A stretch of 64,000 bases of DNA from an uncultured Ruminiclostridium sp. (lineage in GTDB: Bacteria > Bacillota > Clostridia > Oscillospirales > Ruminococcaceae). Numbering within the stretch: the stretch's first letter is position 1; every line of letters starts with the position of its first letter. The stretch lies in assembly GCA_934490165.1 (NCBI GenBank), contig CAKSTB010000003.1:1-64000 (forward strand), written 5' to 3'. The translations under genes and the position numbers were made by a program. This document shows positions 18,251 through 27,714 of the stretch, one piece after another. Under the pieces are notes generated by a model, which made no database searches, had not been told where the DNA came from, and was given only the letters and a program-made list of their open reading frames with translations.

Positions 18251-18706
18251 TTACATAAGCTCGTTGCTGTCGAGGATTATCGTGAATGGGCCGTCGTTGA
18301 GGAGCTCGACCTTCATATCCGCGCCGAACCTGCCTGTCTGCACATCGGATATGCTTTCGCACTTCCTGCACTGCTCGATAATGTACTCGTACAGTTCGTT
18401 TGCCATATCGGGTGAACCCGCATTGGTAAAGGAAGGACGGTAGCCCTTGCGGCAATCGGCATAGAGCGTGAACTGTGAGATGAGAAGCAGGCTTCCGCCG
18501 ACATCTGCCGGGGCAAGATTGGTCTTGCCGTTCTCATCGTCAAAGATACGCAGTCCCGTCATCTTGCGGATAAGCTTGTCGGCTATTGCTTTCGTATCGG
18601 TCTGCGCTATGCCGATAAGCACCATAAAACCCTTGCCGATTTTTCCGATTACCTCGCCGTCAACGGTGACGCTTGCGTGGTTCACACGCTGTATTACAAA
18701 TTTCAT
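18251..18706 (-). CDS. dtd: D-aminoacyl-tRNA deacylase
   Basis: The 151-residue protein is the normal size for DTD and has both signature motifs: SQFTLYADCRKGYRPSF (about residues 77-93) and NDGPFT (about 139-144, fitting NxGPxT). It hydrolyses D-amino acids, and mischarged glycine on tRNA-Ala, as a cytoplasmic proofreading dimer. The start has gaaaggatctttat upstream. It lies after pilT on the same strand, with a hairpin at 18732-18758 between them, so co-expression with the pilus genes is probably limited. Confidence 0.94.
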   Translation of the reverse strand: MKFVIQRVNHASVTVDGEVIGKIGKGFMVLIGIAQTDTKAIADKLIRKMTGLRIFDDENGKTNLAPADVGGSLLLISQFTLYADCRKGYRPSFTNAGSPDMANELYEYIIEQCRKCESISDVQTGRFGADMKVELLNDGPFTIILDSNELM

Positions 18707-18731
18707 ATAAAGATCCTTTCAAATGGCATAA

Positions 18732-18758
18732 ATAATGCCGCCGGGGGTACGGCGGCAT
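18732..18758 (-). terminator. Hairpin between pilT and dtd
   Basis: The stem aatgccgcc/ggcggcatt has a 7-8 base loop; the following minus-strand sequence (atttatg) is only weakly T-rich. It is a probable, perhaps leaky, terminator. Confidence 0.55.
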
Positions 18759-18798
18759 TCTGACCGGTTGCTGTGTTTTGGTATAGACCGTGGATTGC

Positions 18799-19860
18799 TT
18801 AATAAGCTCCGATGTATCTCTTGAGGTCTTCCGGGTTCTGGCAACGGCTTCTTGCAACTTCTTCCGTAATTTTTCCTGTGCGGACAAGTCTTGCAAGATC
18901 CTGGTCGAGCGAGAACATACCGAGAGCCTTTGATGTCTGGATAGAGTTCGGTATCTGGAATATCTTACCTTCACGGATAAGTGAGCTGATAGCGTCTGTA
19001 CAGCTCATAAGCTCGAGGGCGGCTATACGTCCCTTGCCGTCAGCTGTAGGAACGAGGGTCTGAGAGATAACGGCTACGAGAGAGTTTGCAAGCTGTGCTC
19101 TGATCTGACCCTGTGAGTGAGGGGGATATACGTCTATGATACGGTCGATGGTTTCTGCCGCACCTGTTGTATGCAGGGTGGAAAGCACCAGGTGACCTGT
19201 TTCTGCGGCGGTTACTGCGGCGTTGATAGTTTCAAAGTCACGCATTTCTCCGACGAGGATAACATCGGGGTCTTCACGGAGTGCGGCACGCAGTGAGCCT
19301 GCGAAGCTGTCTACATCGGCACCGATCTCACGCTGGTTTACCATTGACTGTTTATGTGTGTGAAGATACTCGATAGGGTCTTCGACTGTGATGATATGGC
19401 AGTTCTTGTTGCGGTTGATATGGTCGATCATAGCCGCAAGGGTGGTTGACTTACCTGAACCTGTAGGGCCTGTTACGAGGACAAGTCCTCTCGGACGGAG
19501 CGCAAACTCGCCCATAAGTCCGGGGAGCATAAGATCCTGCAATGTAGGGATATCGTTACGCAGAAGTCGCATTGCTATTGCGTGGTAGCCCCTCTGTCTG
19601 TATACGTTGACTCTGTGTCTGTGTCCCGATGCGGATACATATGAGAAGTCGGTGTCAAGGCCTTTCTGAATAGATGCCTTGTGCTTCATAGAGGTGATCT
19701 GATTTATGATATTGACTATGATAGGCTCTGTGCAGTCGGGGTAACCGCTGAGTTTTTTGATACTGCCGTGCAGACGTACAACGGGCGGAAGTCCCGCAGT
19801 AAAATGTAAGTCCGAACAGCCGAGCCTTCTTGCCTCGTCAAGTATTTTGTTAATATCCAC
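18799..19860 (-). CDS. pilT: Type IV pilus retraction ATPase PilT
   Basis: The protein of about 353 residues is a PilT/GspE-family hexameric ATPase. Visible motifs are the N-terminal SDLHFTAG, Walker A GPTGSGKST (about residues 131-139), the Asp box/Walker B VILVGEMRD and His-box segment GHLVLSTLHT. PilT powers pilus disassembly and twitching. I chose a GTG start (VDINKILDEA) because aaaggag sits 9 bases upstream; an ATG eleven codons earlier would place that ribosome binding site inside the gene. It follows pilB by 47 bases and belongs to the same transcription unit. Confidence 0.93.
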   Translation of the reverse strand: MDINKILDEARRLGCSDLHFTAGLPPVVRLHGSIKKLSGYPDCTEPIIVNIINQITSMKHKASIQKGLDTDFSYVSASGHRHRVNVYRQRGYHAIAMRLLRNDIPTLQDLMLPGLMGEFALRPRGLVLVTGPTGSGKSTTLAAMIDHINRNKNCHIITVEDPIEYLHTHKQSMVNQREIGADVDSFAGSLRAALREDPDVILVGEMRDFETINAAVTAAETGHLVLSTLHTTGAAETIDRIIDVYPPHSQGQIRAQLANSLVAVISQTLVPTADGKGRIAALELMSCTDAISSLIREGKIFQIPNSIQTSKALGMFSLDQDLARLVRTGKITEEVARSRCQNPEDLKRYIGAY

Positions 19861-19907
19861 CTTTGTATTCTCCTTTAAAAAGATATATTGCAAACACCGT
19901 TTCCGTA

Positions 19908-21599
19908 TTATACGGAGTAGGTGGCTTTTACCAGTTCGTCAAGTGTTGTTGTGCCTGCAAGCACCATATCGGTAACGTTGCTACGCAGGAGCTTTGTACC
20001 GTTCTTTTCAGCCTGTGCGCCTATCTGCTCGGCTGTAGCGCCGCTTGAGATAAGCTCCTTGATATCGTTCGAGCTTACGATTATCTCATGGATAGCGGTT
20101 CTGCCCTTATAGCCTGTGTTATGGCAGGCACGGCAACCGCCGTAATGCGCCTTGCAGACTTCGACCGGCTCGGTCTTGCCGACAAGTCTTAAGTCCGCGG
20201 GATCGGTAAGCAGTACCTTTTCCTTGCACTCGGGGCAAAGTAATTTTACAAGTCGCTGAGCGATAACTCCGACAAGCGAGGACGCAACCATATAGGGTGC
20301 GACACCCATATCAACAAGACGGAGGATCGTACCTGCGGCATCGTTTGTATGCAGTGTCGAAAGAACCAAGTGACCTGTGATAGCGGCACGGATAGCGATA
20401 TCAGCCGTTTCACCGTCACGGATCTCACCGACCATTACGATATCCGGGTCCTGACGGAGGATAGAACGAAGAGCCGCCGCAAAGGTAAGTCCTGCCTTTG
20501 CGTTTATCTGTACCTGATTTACGCCGTCTATCTTCTTTTCGCAAGGGTCTTCAACGGTAACTATATTAACGTTAGGCTTTGAAAGCTCACCGAGGGTCGC
20601 GTACAGTGTTGTTGACTTACCTGAACCTGTAGGTCCGGTAACGAGCATAACGCCGTGGGGGCAACGTATGATCTGCTTGAACATCTCATAGTTATACAGC
20701 GTCATACCAAGGTCGGTTATCTTTCTTGTCTTTTCATCTGCCGTTGAAAGCAGACGGATAACGCACTTTTCACCGTAAACGGTGGGGATCGTAGATACAC
20801 GGACATCGAGGTTTACGCCGTCTATCGTCATACCAAAACGACCGTCAAGCGGTATTCTCTTCTCGGCAATGTTCATACCGCCGAGGATCTTGATACGGGT
20901 TATAAGCGAGTTATGAGCGGCAGGCTTTACCTTCATCTGCTCGATAAGCTCACCGTCAACTCTGAGCCTTATTCTTGTTCTGTCCTTGAACGGCTCGATA
21001 TGGATATCCGATGCGTTCATTCTGAACGAGGTTTCAACTATTGTATTTACAAGCTTAACGATAGGTGCGTTATCAACACGCTCGCCCGATTCGGGGTCGT
21101 CCTGGATAACAGCGTCTGTAGCACTGTTGTACTCTTTATTGAGGTTATCCATAACGTTACTTACGGTCTGCTGTGAATATGCTTTATTTATCGTTTCGTT
21201 GATAGCGGTACGGGTAGCTATCATTGCGTGTATCTCCATACCGGAGATAACCTTGAGCTCCTCGAATATGTAGAAGTTGATAGGATCGTCGGTTGCGACC
21301 GTAAGACGAGAGTCGGTCATCTGGAACGCAACGCAACAGTTCTTCTTGGCTATTGCCTCGGGTATCTTTTTAACCGCCTCAATATCAATCTTCGTTGTCG
21401 TCAGATCGATGAACGGTACTTTAAGACGTATTGAGAGTGCCTGAGCAAGCTGTGTTTCGGAAACGTAGCCAAGCTCCAGCAGTACATCACCGAGTTTTTT
21501 TCCGGACTCGCCGCGCTGTTTTTCCAGAGCCTCGTTCAGCTGATCCTCTTTAAGAAATCCGTTCTCAACGAGGATCTGTCCTATCGGTATGTTCTTCAT
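19908..21599 (-). CDS. pilB: Type IV pilus assembly ATPase PilB
   Basis: The 563-residue protein has an N-terminal MshEN domain (about residues 1-150; GQILVENGF, LGDVLLELGY), which in relatives can bind cyclic di-GMP. The ATPase core has Walker A GPTGSGKSTT (about 322-331) and VGEIRDGETADIA. A zinc-binding C-terminal element pairs CPEC (about 454) with CRAC (about 492). It drives pilus extension from the inner face of the membrane. It is divergent from the prepilin peptidase gene and precedes pilT. Confidence 0.93.
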   Translation of the reverse strand: MKNIPIGQILVENGFLKEDQLNEALEKQRGESGKKLGDVLLELGYVSETQLAQALSIRLKVPFIDLTTTKIDIEAVKKIPEAIAKKNCCVAFQMTDSRLTVATDDPINFYIFEELKVISGMEIHAMIATRTAINETINKAYSQQTVSNVMDNLNKEYNSATDAVIQDDPESGERVDNAPIVKLVNTIVETSFRMNASDIHIEPFKDRTRIRLRVDGELIEQMKVKPAAHNSLITRIKILGGMNIAEKRIPLDGRFGMTIDGVNLDVRVSTIPTVYGEKCVIRLLSTADEKTRKITDLGMTLYNYEMFKQIIRCPHGVMLVTGPTGSGKSTTLYATLGELSKPNVNIVTVEDPCEKKIDGVNQVQINAKAGLTFAAALRSILRQDPDIVMVGEIRDGETADIAIRAAITGHLVLSTLHTNDAAGTILRLVDMGVAPYMVASSLVGVIAQRLVKLLCPECKEKVLLTDPADLRLVGKTEPVEVCKAHYGGCRACHNTGYKGRTAIHEIIVSSNDIKELISSGATAEQIGAQAEKNGTKLLRSNVTDMVLAGTTTLDELVKATYSV

Positions 21600-21643
21600 T
21601 AAACTGTTCCCCCTGTGATTAGTGGTGTGCTTGCCGTCTGTAC

Positions 21644-21672
21644 TTGAAAAAGGCGGCGATATGTGGTAAAAT
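21644..21672 (+). promoter_or_regulatory. Promoter of the prepilin peptidase gene
   Basis: TTGAAA (21644-21649), 17 bases, TAAAAT (21667-21672). This rules out the most upstream ATG at 21663 as translation start. Confidence 0.65.
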
Positions 21673-21710
21673 ATCCTTACGCTGTTTTACAGCGTTCCAA
21701 AAAGGAAAGG

Positions 21711-22769
21711 ATGGTTATATATATGACAGGTATACTTTGGTATGATACCGTTATGTGCATACTTGTATTTGTCTTCGGTTCTGTCATAGGCAGTTTTCTG
21801 AATGTGGTCATCTACCGCACTCCTCTGCATATGTCTATCGTAAACGGACCTTCTCACTGCTTCTCATGCGGAGAGAGGATAAAGCCGTACGATCTTGTGC
21901 CGATATTCAGCTGGATCATATTAGGCGGCAAATGCCGTAAGTGCAAAGCGCCGATCTCGGTACGCTACACTATAGTGGAGGCGCTCACAGGATTTATGTT
22001 CCTGCTTGCCTACATAAGATTTTCGGCAAGCCTGCCGATGGTGGTCGCAATCGTATTCTTCTCGCTGTTGATAGTACTCAGCTGTATTGATATCGACCAT
22101 ATGGAGATACCCTATTGGTGCACGATATCAATTGCCGTGCTCGGCATTGCCACGTTCTTCACAGAACCCAATATGCCCTGGTGGGAGCATTTTGCGGGTG
22201 CGGCTGTTATCGCATTACCGTTTGCGATACTCGCCTTGTTCGGCGGCATGGGCGGCGGCGATGTTCAGCTTATGGCGGCATCGGGCTTTGTTCTTGGCTG
22301 GAAGATAGTTCCCTCAGCCGTTATAGGTGTTGTGGTGGGTGCTGTCTACGGGCTTATCGTGCTTTGCGTATCGTCACGGTTCACAAAGGAGCATTCCGCA
22401 AAAATCAGCGAAAAGCTCACCGAGTGGTGCGAGGGCAAGGCTGTCGATAGCTCGAAAGATGTTATCATTGGTGAATTTGAACACGGCAAGTGCAAAATCG
22501 ACCCTGAGCTTTTTGAAGAAAAAGCGTGGAATATTTCGGGCGATGAGCTTAAAGCCGCAACTGAGGCACTCGGCAACGAGCTGAATGTCACTATGGGCGG
22601 GCTTCCCGACAGCAAGGAATATGTATTCCGTGCCAATGTGGAAAACGGCAAGATAACAAAGATAAAGCTGCGCCGCCGTATCGCTTTCGGTCCTGCGCTG
22701 AGCATCGGACTTGCAGTTGGTATGCTGTTCGGCGAAACAATTATCAAGGCTTATCTTTCAATGCTGTGA
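21711..22769 (+). CDS. pilD: Prepilin peptidase / N-methyltransferase, A24 family
   Basis: The protein of about 352 residues has the PilD plan. An N-terminal methyltransferase region carries paired CxxC motifs (CFSCGE and CRKCKA), and the membrane aspartyl protease has catalytic aspartates in DIDHMEIPY and GGGDVQL. It would cleave and methylate the pseudopilins encoded next to it. The start at 21711 has aaaaagg upstream with 5-base spacing; an ATG at 21723 is an alternative. Unusual is a soluble insertion of about 100 residues (about 222-325) before the last helix. It contains no motif I know. Confidence 0.88.
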   Translation: MVIYMTGILWYDTVMCILVFVFGSVIGSFLNVVIYRTPLHMSIVNGPSHCFSCGERIKPYDLVPIFSWIILGGKCRKCKAPISVRYTIVEALTGFMFLLAYIRFSASLPMVVAIVFFSLLIVLSCIDIDHMEIPYWCTISIAVLGIATFFTEPNMPWWEHFAGAAVIALPFAILALFGGMGGGDVQLMAASGFVLGWKIVPSAVIGVVVGAVYGLIVLCVSSRFTKEHSAKISEKLTEWCEGKAVDSSKDVIIGEFEHGKCKIDPELFEEKAWNISGDELKAATEALGNELNVTMGGLPDSKEYVFRANVENGKITKIKLRRRIAFGPALSIGLAVGMLFGETIIKAYLSML

Positions 22770-22787
22770 TAATTAGCGTTTATATTT

Positions 22788-22815
22788 CCCCCGCCTTACC
22801 GGCGGGGGATTTATT
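22788..22815. terminator. Terminator between prepilin peptidase and pseudopilin genes
   Basis: The stem cccccgcc/ggcggggg with a 5-base loop is followed by atttatt; it sits between convergent genes. Confidence 0.8.
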
Positions 22816-22819
22816 GTTA

Positions 22820-23527
22820 TCAGCCGAAAATCTGTATTCTGTAGAGGATCACTATATTCAGATCGTCCGAATAAGTGTAATCTTCCAATACAGGATCACT
22901 TGACGGTGTCAGCTTAAGAAGCGACATATTAAGCAGCTTGAACATCTGAACTCGCTCGCTTACCTTTATGTTTCCGTCAGTGTCATAGGTATTGACACCC
23001 ATACGACACCATGTGCCCTTGTCGTTTGATGTGGTCTTGAACGTGAACTTGTAACGGGAGTCGTTGTAGTACTCGCTGTTGAACACGGCATAAGCATTGC
23101 TGTTTACCATTGCTACCGCCTTATCCTTATAATCTGCAACACTGCTGAGCTTACCGAGATCATACAGCTGATAGCCCTCTGCAGTAGAGCGCAATACCAA
23201 TCCGTAAACAGTTTCTTTGGGATCCTTATCGGTAAACATAACATTAACCATCTTTGCTACACTGCCGTCAACGTCCGAGTTCTTAGTGAGAGCATCGGTC
23301 TTGTAGCCTTTTATGCTATAAGTAGTAGCGTTCTTCATCTTATCGGTAACATAGTTTGTTATGGTATCGGTTACGGCATTGGTGACAGTATCCTCGTCAA
23401 GTGATTTTACGATACTGCTCACCGGGTTGAACATCGACATTGCCGCAACTATCAGTATTACCATGATCGACATTGCGATTATGACTTCGATCAGCGTGAA
23501 CGCCTTTTTCTTTAAAAGCTTTCTCAT
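22820..23527 (-). CDS. Type IV pseudopilin with Ala at the cleavage position
   Basis: The 235-residue protein begins with a short basic leader and the class III signal KKKAFTLIEVIIAMS, followed by a 20-residue hydrophobic helix. Glu5 of the mature protein is present, but the residue before the cut is Ala rather than the usual Gly. The globular domain is beta-rich and not recognisable at the level of subfamily. It likely sits at the pilus tip as a minor pilin. The gene overlaps the upstream pseudopilin gene (ATGA) and has a good ribosome binding site (aggaggacg). Confidence 0.85.
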   Translation of the reverse strand: MRKLLKKKAFTLIEVIIAMSIMVILIVAAMSMFNPVSSIVKSLDEDTVTNAVTDTITNYVTDKMKNATTYSIKGYKTDALTKNSDVDGSVAKMVNVMFTDKDPKETVYGLVLRSTAEGYQLYDLGKLSSVADYKDKAVAMVNSNAYAVFNSEYYNDSRYKFTFKTTSNDKGTWCRMGVNTYDTDGNIKVSERVQMFKLLNMSLLKLTPSSDPVLEDYTYSDDLNIVILYRIQIFG

Positions 23528-24399
23528 GGAGTATCGTCCTCCTTTACAGGTGTTCCGTAAAGGTGATTGTAGATACCGTTGGTCGCCGCATCATCGAATG
23601 AAGCCGATGTATCTGTGCTTGTGCTCTTCGGGTCTATAAAGTATTTTGCAAAAGAGCCGTAATCGCTTTCAAACTTATCCTCCGGGACAGTGAATGTTAT
23701 CGTATTTGTATACGAGGTGTCAGAATCATTGACTTTCTTTGCGCTGAAACGTACATTTGTACCGGATACCATACTGTACAGCAGCTTAGCATCGGGAGTA
23801 ACTACTATGTTTTTCGCGCTTTCGGGAAGAGCAATTTTCAGCGATTTGCTTTCAGAGCCGTTGAGAGCGTGGCTTGTTGTGGTTGTGATATCAAAGCTGA
23901 GCTTAATTCTGTAAACATCGCCGTCAAGCTCACAGCTTTCTTCCTTGGCGTATATTTTTTCGATACCCTTTGTGCCATAGATATGGATATCATCGGTTAC
24001 CATACCGCCGCTGTTTTTATCCTTATCCTTATTGCCGCCGTCATTCTTGATGGTAGCGTCAATTGTATTGATCTCAAGTCTGCCGTCATTATCGGCTTCG
24101 GTGCTGTCCTTGCGAATCTTGACATCGCTTATCTGCAAATCGTTTGACGCGCCTGTGGGGCTGACAAACTTCATCACAAGCTTGACCGTATCTCTTTCAA
24201 CCAGCGCGTTTTCCTGAACGAGATTACTTATCTGCGTGTCCATATCCTTATCCACGCTGTCGTTCTTCCTGTGCTGTGCTATCGCAATAGCAAGTATCTG
24301 CATTACGATAGCGGACATAAGAGCGAATATGACTATGGATACAAGAACCTCTGTCAGCGTAAAGCCTTTTTTACTTTTAAAGCGTTTAAACAGCTTCAT
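23524..24399 (-). CDS. Type IV pseudopilin
   Basis: The protein of about 291 residues has a classic prepilin leader and helix (KKGFTLTEVLVSIVIFALMS), with Gly before the cut and Glu5 after it. I place the start at 24399 (MKLFKRFK) because aaaggag precedes it by 8 bases; the ATG six codons upstream overlaps the previous stop but has no ribosome binding site. Its size exceeds a typical major pilin, so a minor pilin or tip subunit is more likely. Confidence 0.85.
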   Translation of the reverse strand: MKLFKRFKSKKGFTLTEVLVSIVIFALMSAIVMQILAIAIAQHRKNDSVDKDMDTQISNLVQENALVERDTVKLVMKFVSPTGASNDLQISDVKIRKDSTEADNDGRLEINTIDATIKNDGGNKDKDKNSGGMVTDDIHIYGTKGIEKIYAKEESCELDGDVYRIKLSFDITTTTSHALNGSESKSLKIALPESAKNIVVTPDAKLLYSMVSGTNVRFSAKKVNDSDTSYTNTITFTVPEDKFESDYGSFAKYFIDPKSTSTDTSASFDDAATNGIYNHLYGTPVKEDDTP

Positions 24400-24416
24400 G
24401 CTATCCGCTCCTTTCA

Positions 24417-26843
24417 TCAGTTATAACCGTACTTTCTCCATGACCTTGAGCTTGATGAACCAAGCGTTCCGATCTCACCGCCGGAATTTGATATCAGCTT
24501 TTCCATATAGTCTAAGCGTGCTTCTTCCTTTTCATCATCGCTCAGTGTGCTGTCGACAAATCTGTCATAGTAGTCATACGGAATGGTAGCCATATACACT
24601 CTTGAAGTATTCGGCATCTCATAGTCGGATACTATAAGACCGCCGAGCATAGCCAAATTGCTTTCGCCTGACTTACCTGCGCCGAACGTCATATAAGGTG
24701 CGTATATGTAACCGCAGAATGTATTATATTGCATATCGAAATTCACATCACTGTTCTTGTTTATTGCAACCATAAACAGATTGTTATGTATTCCGCCGGA
24801 ATTCTTGTACTTATTGACAACATCCTTTTTGAATACGGTATGAAGTTTCGGATCAGCAGACGTTGTCTGCATCAAAGAAGCTATCTTGGCTGCCATTCCC
24901 TTTCCGTCTGTAAATTTGCCGTCATTTACAACTAAGCCGTTGTCCTTAATTGCGCTCGGGAGTATTTCTTTAAGCAGATTATAGTGACCCATAAACACTC
25001 GTGTCTGTGCAAAATATGTTACACCGTCACCTATAACGAATATTACACTGCCCTTGCCCTTTGTAAGTACGCTGAACCAACCGGCAAACATACCATCGGG
25101 CTGATTGTTCCATCGGAAGCACTTGACACTGTCGTCTGTCGTCTTTTCATTTGAAAAGAGATACGGTTTCCAGCTTTTTTCGCTTTCATTGGGATTAGCC
25201 CTCATATAGCAGTTTGCGGGGAGGTATACATACATATCGATATCGTTGCCGTCCGGCATTGTGGTATCAAATACTATGTTGTATCCGTTCCAGTCACCGT
25301 TTGTAATGCGCATATCGCCCATTATGACGTACTGACCGAACTTCTCGGCAGATACGATAAGCTGATTTTTATTGCTTCCTGTGCCTTCAAATCTCGCGTC
25401 CTGTACTGCGGGGTCGGTAGCATTGTCGAACTTGTAGTTTATCGGTTTTACCGTATATGTACCGTCGTCCTTGATAAACTTCTTGGTCATGTTCCAGTTT
25501 GTATATTCCGGGTTGCCGACTTTTTCGTTTATCTTTGCCTTGGCATTGGTCAGAGATTCACAAATGCCGCTGTCTGAAGGCCATACATATGAATATGCCT
25601 GAGCATTTGAGCCTCTCGCCTTATCCATGCTTGCACGGAGTGCATTGTATGCGGTATCGTTGTCAAGATTCTTTGCTATGAAGCGTATGGACGCATCGGA
25701 ATATTCCTTTATTCTGCTGTCGTCAACGCCGTGTGACTTTATCCATGTCTTCTGTGCACCGAAATAGCTTGAGCCTGAACAAAGGTAGACATTACCGCCG
25801 ATCGTTATTCCGCCGGGGAACTTATCACCGGTGTTTACCTCTTTGTCAATGTAAACATCGCCGTTTACATAAACCTTGCCCTTATATGTTTCGTTACCGA
25901 AGAATGCGGCATCGCCGTTGACATAGATCTCGCAGTCGCTGTCATCACTGGGTCGTCCGCTTATGAAATCACCGACAACATAAACATCGGTATCATTCTT
26001 GTAGTTGAACGATGTACCCTGTATCAGGTTTCCGCCGACTCTTATACGTCCGCCGTTCAGGTTCATTGCACCCTGACCGCCATCATACGTCATGATAAGA
26101 TTGTTGCCGACTGTTATATCAAATGACTGATCGCCGTCTGCGTTTATAGGAGCATTGTTTATCGACAGTGTTCCTGCGCTGATGACCTCGGCATTTATAT
26201 TGATACCCGAGTTACCTCCACCGGAAGCACCGGAAGCGCCTATCTGACTATACTCGTTATCAAGATACATCGTGGAGGTTATCGTCATACCCGACATTAC
26301 AACGTCATTCGGTGCATAACCCGTTGATGTGAAAAATCTGTCGAATGAATACGGCTTTGAAACCAGTGTGAACTCACCTATTGAGGTCACTACCGAGGAC
26401 TCGCCGTTTACCACTACTTCGGTTTCGACCTTTATAGTCTGCTTTTCATCGCCGCTGTCGCCGCTGAGCTTTGTGACTGTCACCTTGTAATCGCCAAGAC
26501 CGCCGGCAAGCTCTGCGAAGGTATCTGTGCCGTCGCCCTTTGTGGTGAGGGACTTATTGGGTGACAGCGCGATTATAGCATCTACGAACGCATCGTCCGT
26601 CTTTGTGTTGAGATATTCGGTTACGAGGTCGTTTAACGATACGGCACTCTGGTAAGACTGTTCGCTGCCGTATTTTATCTCGACCTGTGCACGAGCGGAA
26701 ATCGTGGAATAATAAACCGCAGATGCAAGCACTATCATAACCGTCATTATAGCGATAATGAAGAATAAAACGCTTCCCTTGCCGCCTTTCAGCCGCAATA
26801 ACGCCCTTTTCATCATTAACGCTTTTCTGTTATGTTTGTTCAT
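24417..26843 (-). CDS. Large PilX-like pilus-associated protein with beta-helix region
   Basis: The 808-residue protein has a short basic start, then GKGSVLFFIIAIMTVMIV and a single N-terminal helix (about residues 22-45), followed by a PilX-like segment (ARAQVEIKYGSEQSYQSA). It lacks Glu5 of true pilins. The region of about 180-370 has repeated short strands such as IRVGGNLI, VYVVGDFI and VYVNGDVYI. These are typical of bactofilin-like or other beta-helix folds. The remainder is unassigned. Its position between pilO and the pseudopilins suggests that it completes a minor-pilin tip complex, perhaps as an adhesin. It is much larger than ordinary PilX proteins. Confidence 0.65.
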   Translation of the reverse strand: MNKHNRKALMMKRALLRLKGGKGSVLFFIIAIMTVMIVLASAVYYSTISARAQVEIKYGSEQSYQSAVSLNDLVTEYLNTKTDDAFVDAIIALSPNKSLTTKGDGTDTFAELAGGLGDYKVTVTKLSGDSGDEKQTIKVETEVVVNGESSVVTSIGEFTLVSKPYSFDRFFTSTGYAPNDVVMSGMTITSTMYLDNEYSQIGASGASGGGNSGININAEVISAGTLSINNAPINADGDQSFDITVGNNLIMTYDGGQGAMNLNGGRIRVGGNLIQGTSFNYKNDTDVYVVGDFISGRPSDDSDCEIYVNGDAAFFGNETYKGKVYVNGDVYIDKEVNTGDKFPGGITIGGNVYLCSGSSYFGAQKTWIKSHGVDDSRIKEYSDASIRFIAKNLDNDTAYNALRASMDKARGSNAQAYSYVWPSDSGICESLTNAKAKINEKVGNPEYTNWNMTKKFIKDDGTYTVKPINYKFDNATDPAVQDARFEGTGSNKNQLIVSAEKFGQYVIMGDMRITNGDWNGYNIVFDTTMPDGNDIDMYVYLPANCYMRANPNESEKSWKPYLFSNEKTTDDSVKCFRWNNQPDGMFAGWFSVLTKGKGSVIFVIGDGVTYFAQTRVFMGHYNLLKEILPSAIKDNGLVVNDGKFTDGKGMAAKIASLMQTTSADPKLHTVFKKDVVNKYKNSGGIHNNLFMVAINKNSDVNFDMQYNTFCGYIYAPYMTFGAGKSGESNLAMLGGLIVSDYEMPNTSRVYMATIPYDYYDRFVDSTLSDDEKEEARLDYMEKLISNSGGEIGTLGSSSSRSWRKYGYN

Positions 26844-26882
26844 AGCGTTTCATCCTTTCATTTCTTACTTGTCAGCAGCCGT

Positions 26883-27695
26883 TTATTCGGCTGTGCTGTT
26901 GTTAGCAGCAAAGGGATCTGCAACAGGCTGTATGCAGAGCAGATTTACGGAGAACTCCATTGTGTAATCGTCTGCCGCTGCGCTTTCGCCTGAATCACCG
27001 CTTGCTGCTGCCGTTGCTTCCATTTGGTAGCTGAGCGATGCTATAGAAACCGCCTTGCTCTTGCCGTTCTTTTCGTATACGCCCGAGTAAAGCAGATCTG
27101 CAAAGTTGTGCAGATTTTCAAGCTTGTTTGAATGAGCTGTAAACGATACTGTTACAGAGCCTACCGTTACGGGTTCGCTTGCCGCGAGCAGTGTTGCCTG
27201 GAGCTTCTTTGCGTACATAACAAGCTCTCTGGGAGTTAATTTTGACAGATCTGTCTGAGTATCCGATGGCGTTTCGACAACGGTATTTGCAAAGTCCTTA
27301 AGAGGATATGTAACCTCTGTGGGGTTAAATACCGATACAGAAAGCGCCTGTGTTGAGAAAGGAGATATAGACAGACCGTCAATTGTGATATCCTTGCCCA
27401 AAGAAATGAACTTACGCATAATTTCATCGGCTTCGTATTCTGTGAGGTCGTTGAAGAACTTGTCTGCAAGGTTCTTACCGTCTTCGTAAGCCTGGCTTAT
27501 TTCTGCGTCGATCGTGGTTTCGTGTTCGAGCTTTGTCAGTATGTCAGAGTATTCTGCCTTTACCGATGTAAGCTTCTTGTTATTTTCGCCTATCTTATTG
27601 AAGTTGGGAAGTATGAATACAAATATTCCCACGCCGATAATTGCGGCTACTAAAAATACAACTATAAGGATTCGTTCCTGTTTACTGATCTTCAT
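26883..27695 (-). CDS. pilO: Type IV pilus assembly protein PilO-like
   Basis: The 270-residue protein has a cytoplasmic stub, one transmembrane helix (about residues 8-30), a coiled-coil stretch (about 35-75) and a small alpha/beta ectodomain. This is the PilO plan. It follows the PilM-PilN fusion by 19 bases, the standard order M-N-O. It would form the membrane alignment complex that links the ATPase to the pilus. The sequence itself is poorly conserved, so the name rests on topology and position. Confidence 0.75.
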   Translation of the reverse strand: MKISKQERILIVVFLVAAIIGVGIFVFILPNFNKIGENNKKLTSVKAEYSDILTKLEHETTIDAEISQAYEDGKNLADKFFNDLTEYEADEIMRKFISLGKDITIDGLSISPFSTQALSVSVFNPTEVTYPLKDFANTVVETPSDTQTDLSKLTPRELVMYAKKLQATLLAASEPVTVGSVTVSFTAHSNKLENLHNFADLLYSGVYEKNGKSKAVSIASLSYQMEATAAASGDSGESAAADDYTMEFSVNLLCIQPVADPFAANNSTAE

Positions 27696-27714
27696 ATTCG
27701 TTTACCCTTTCCCG

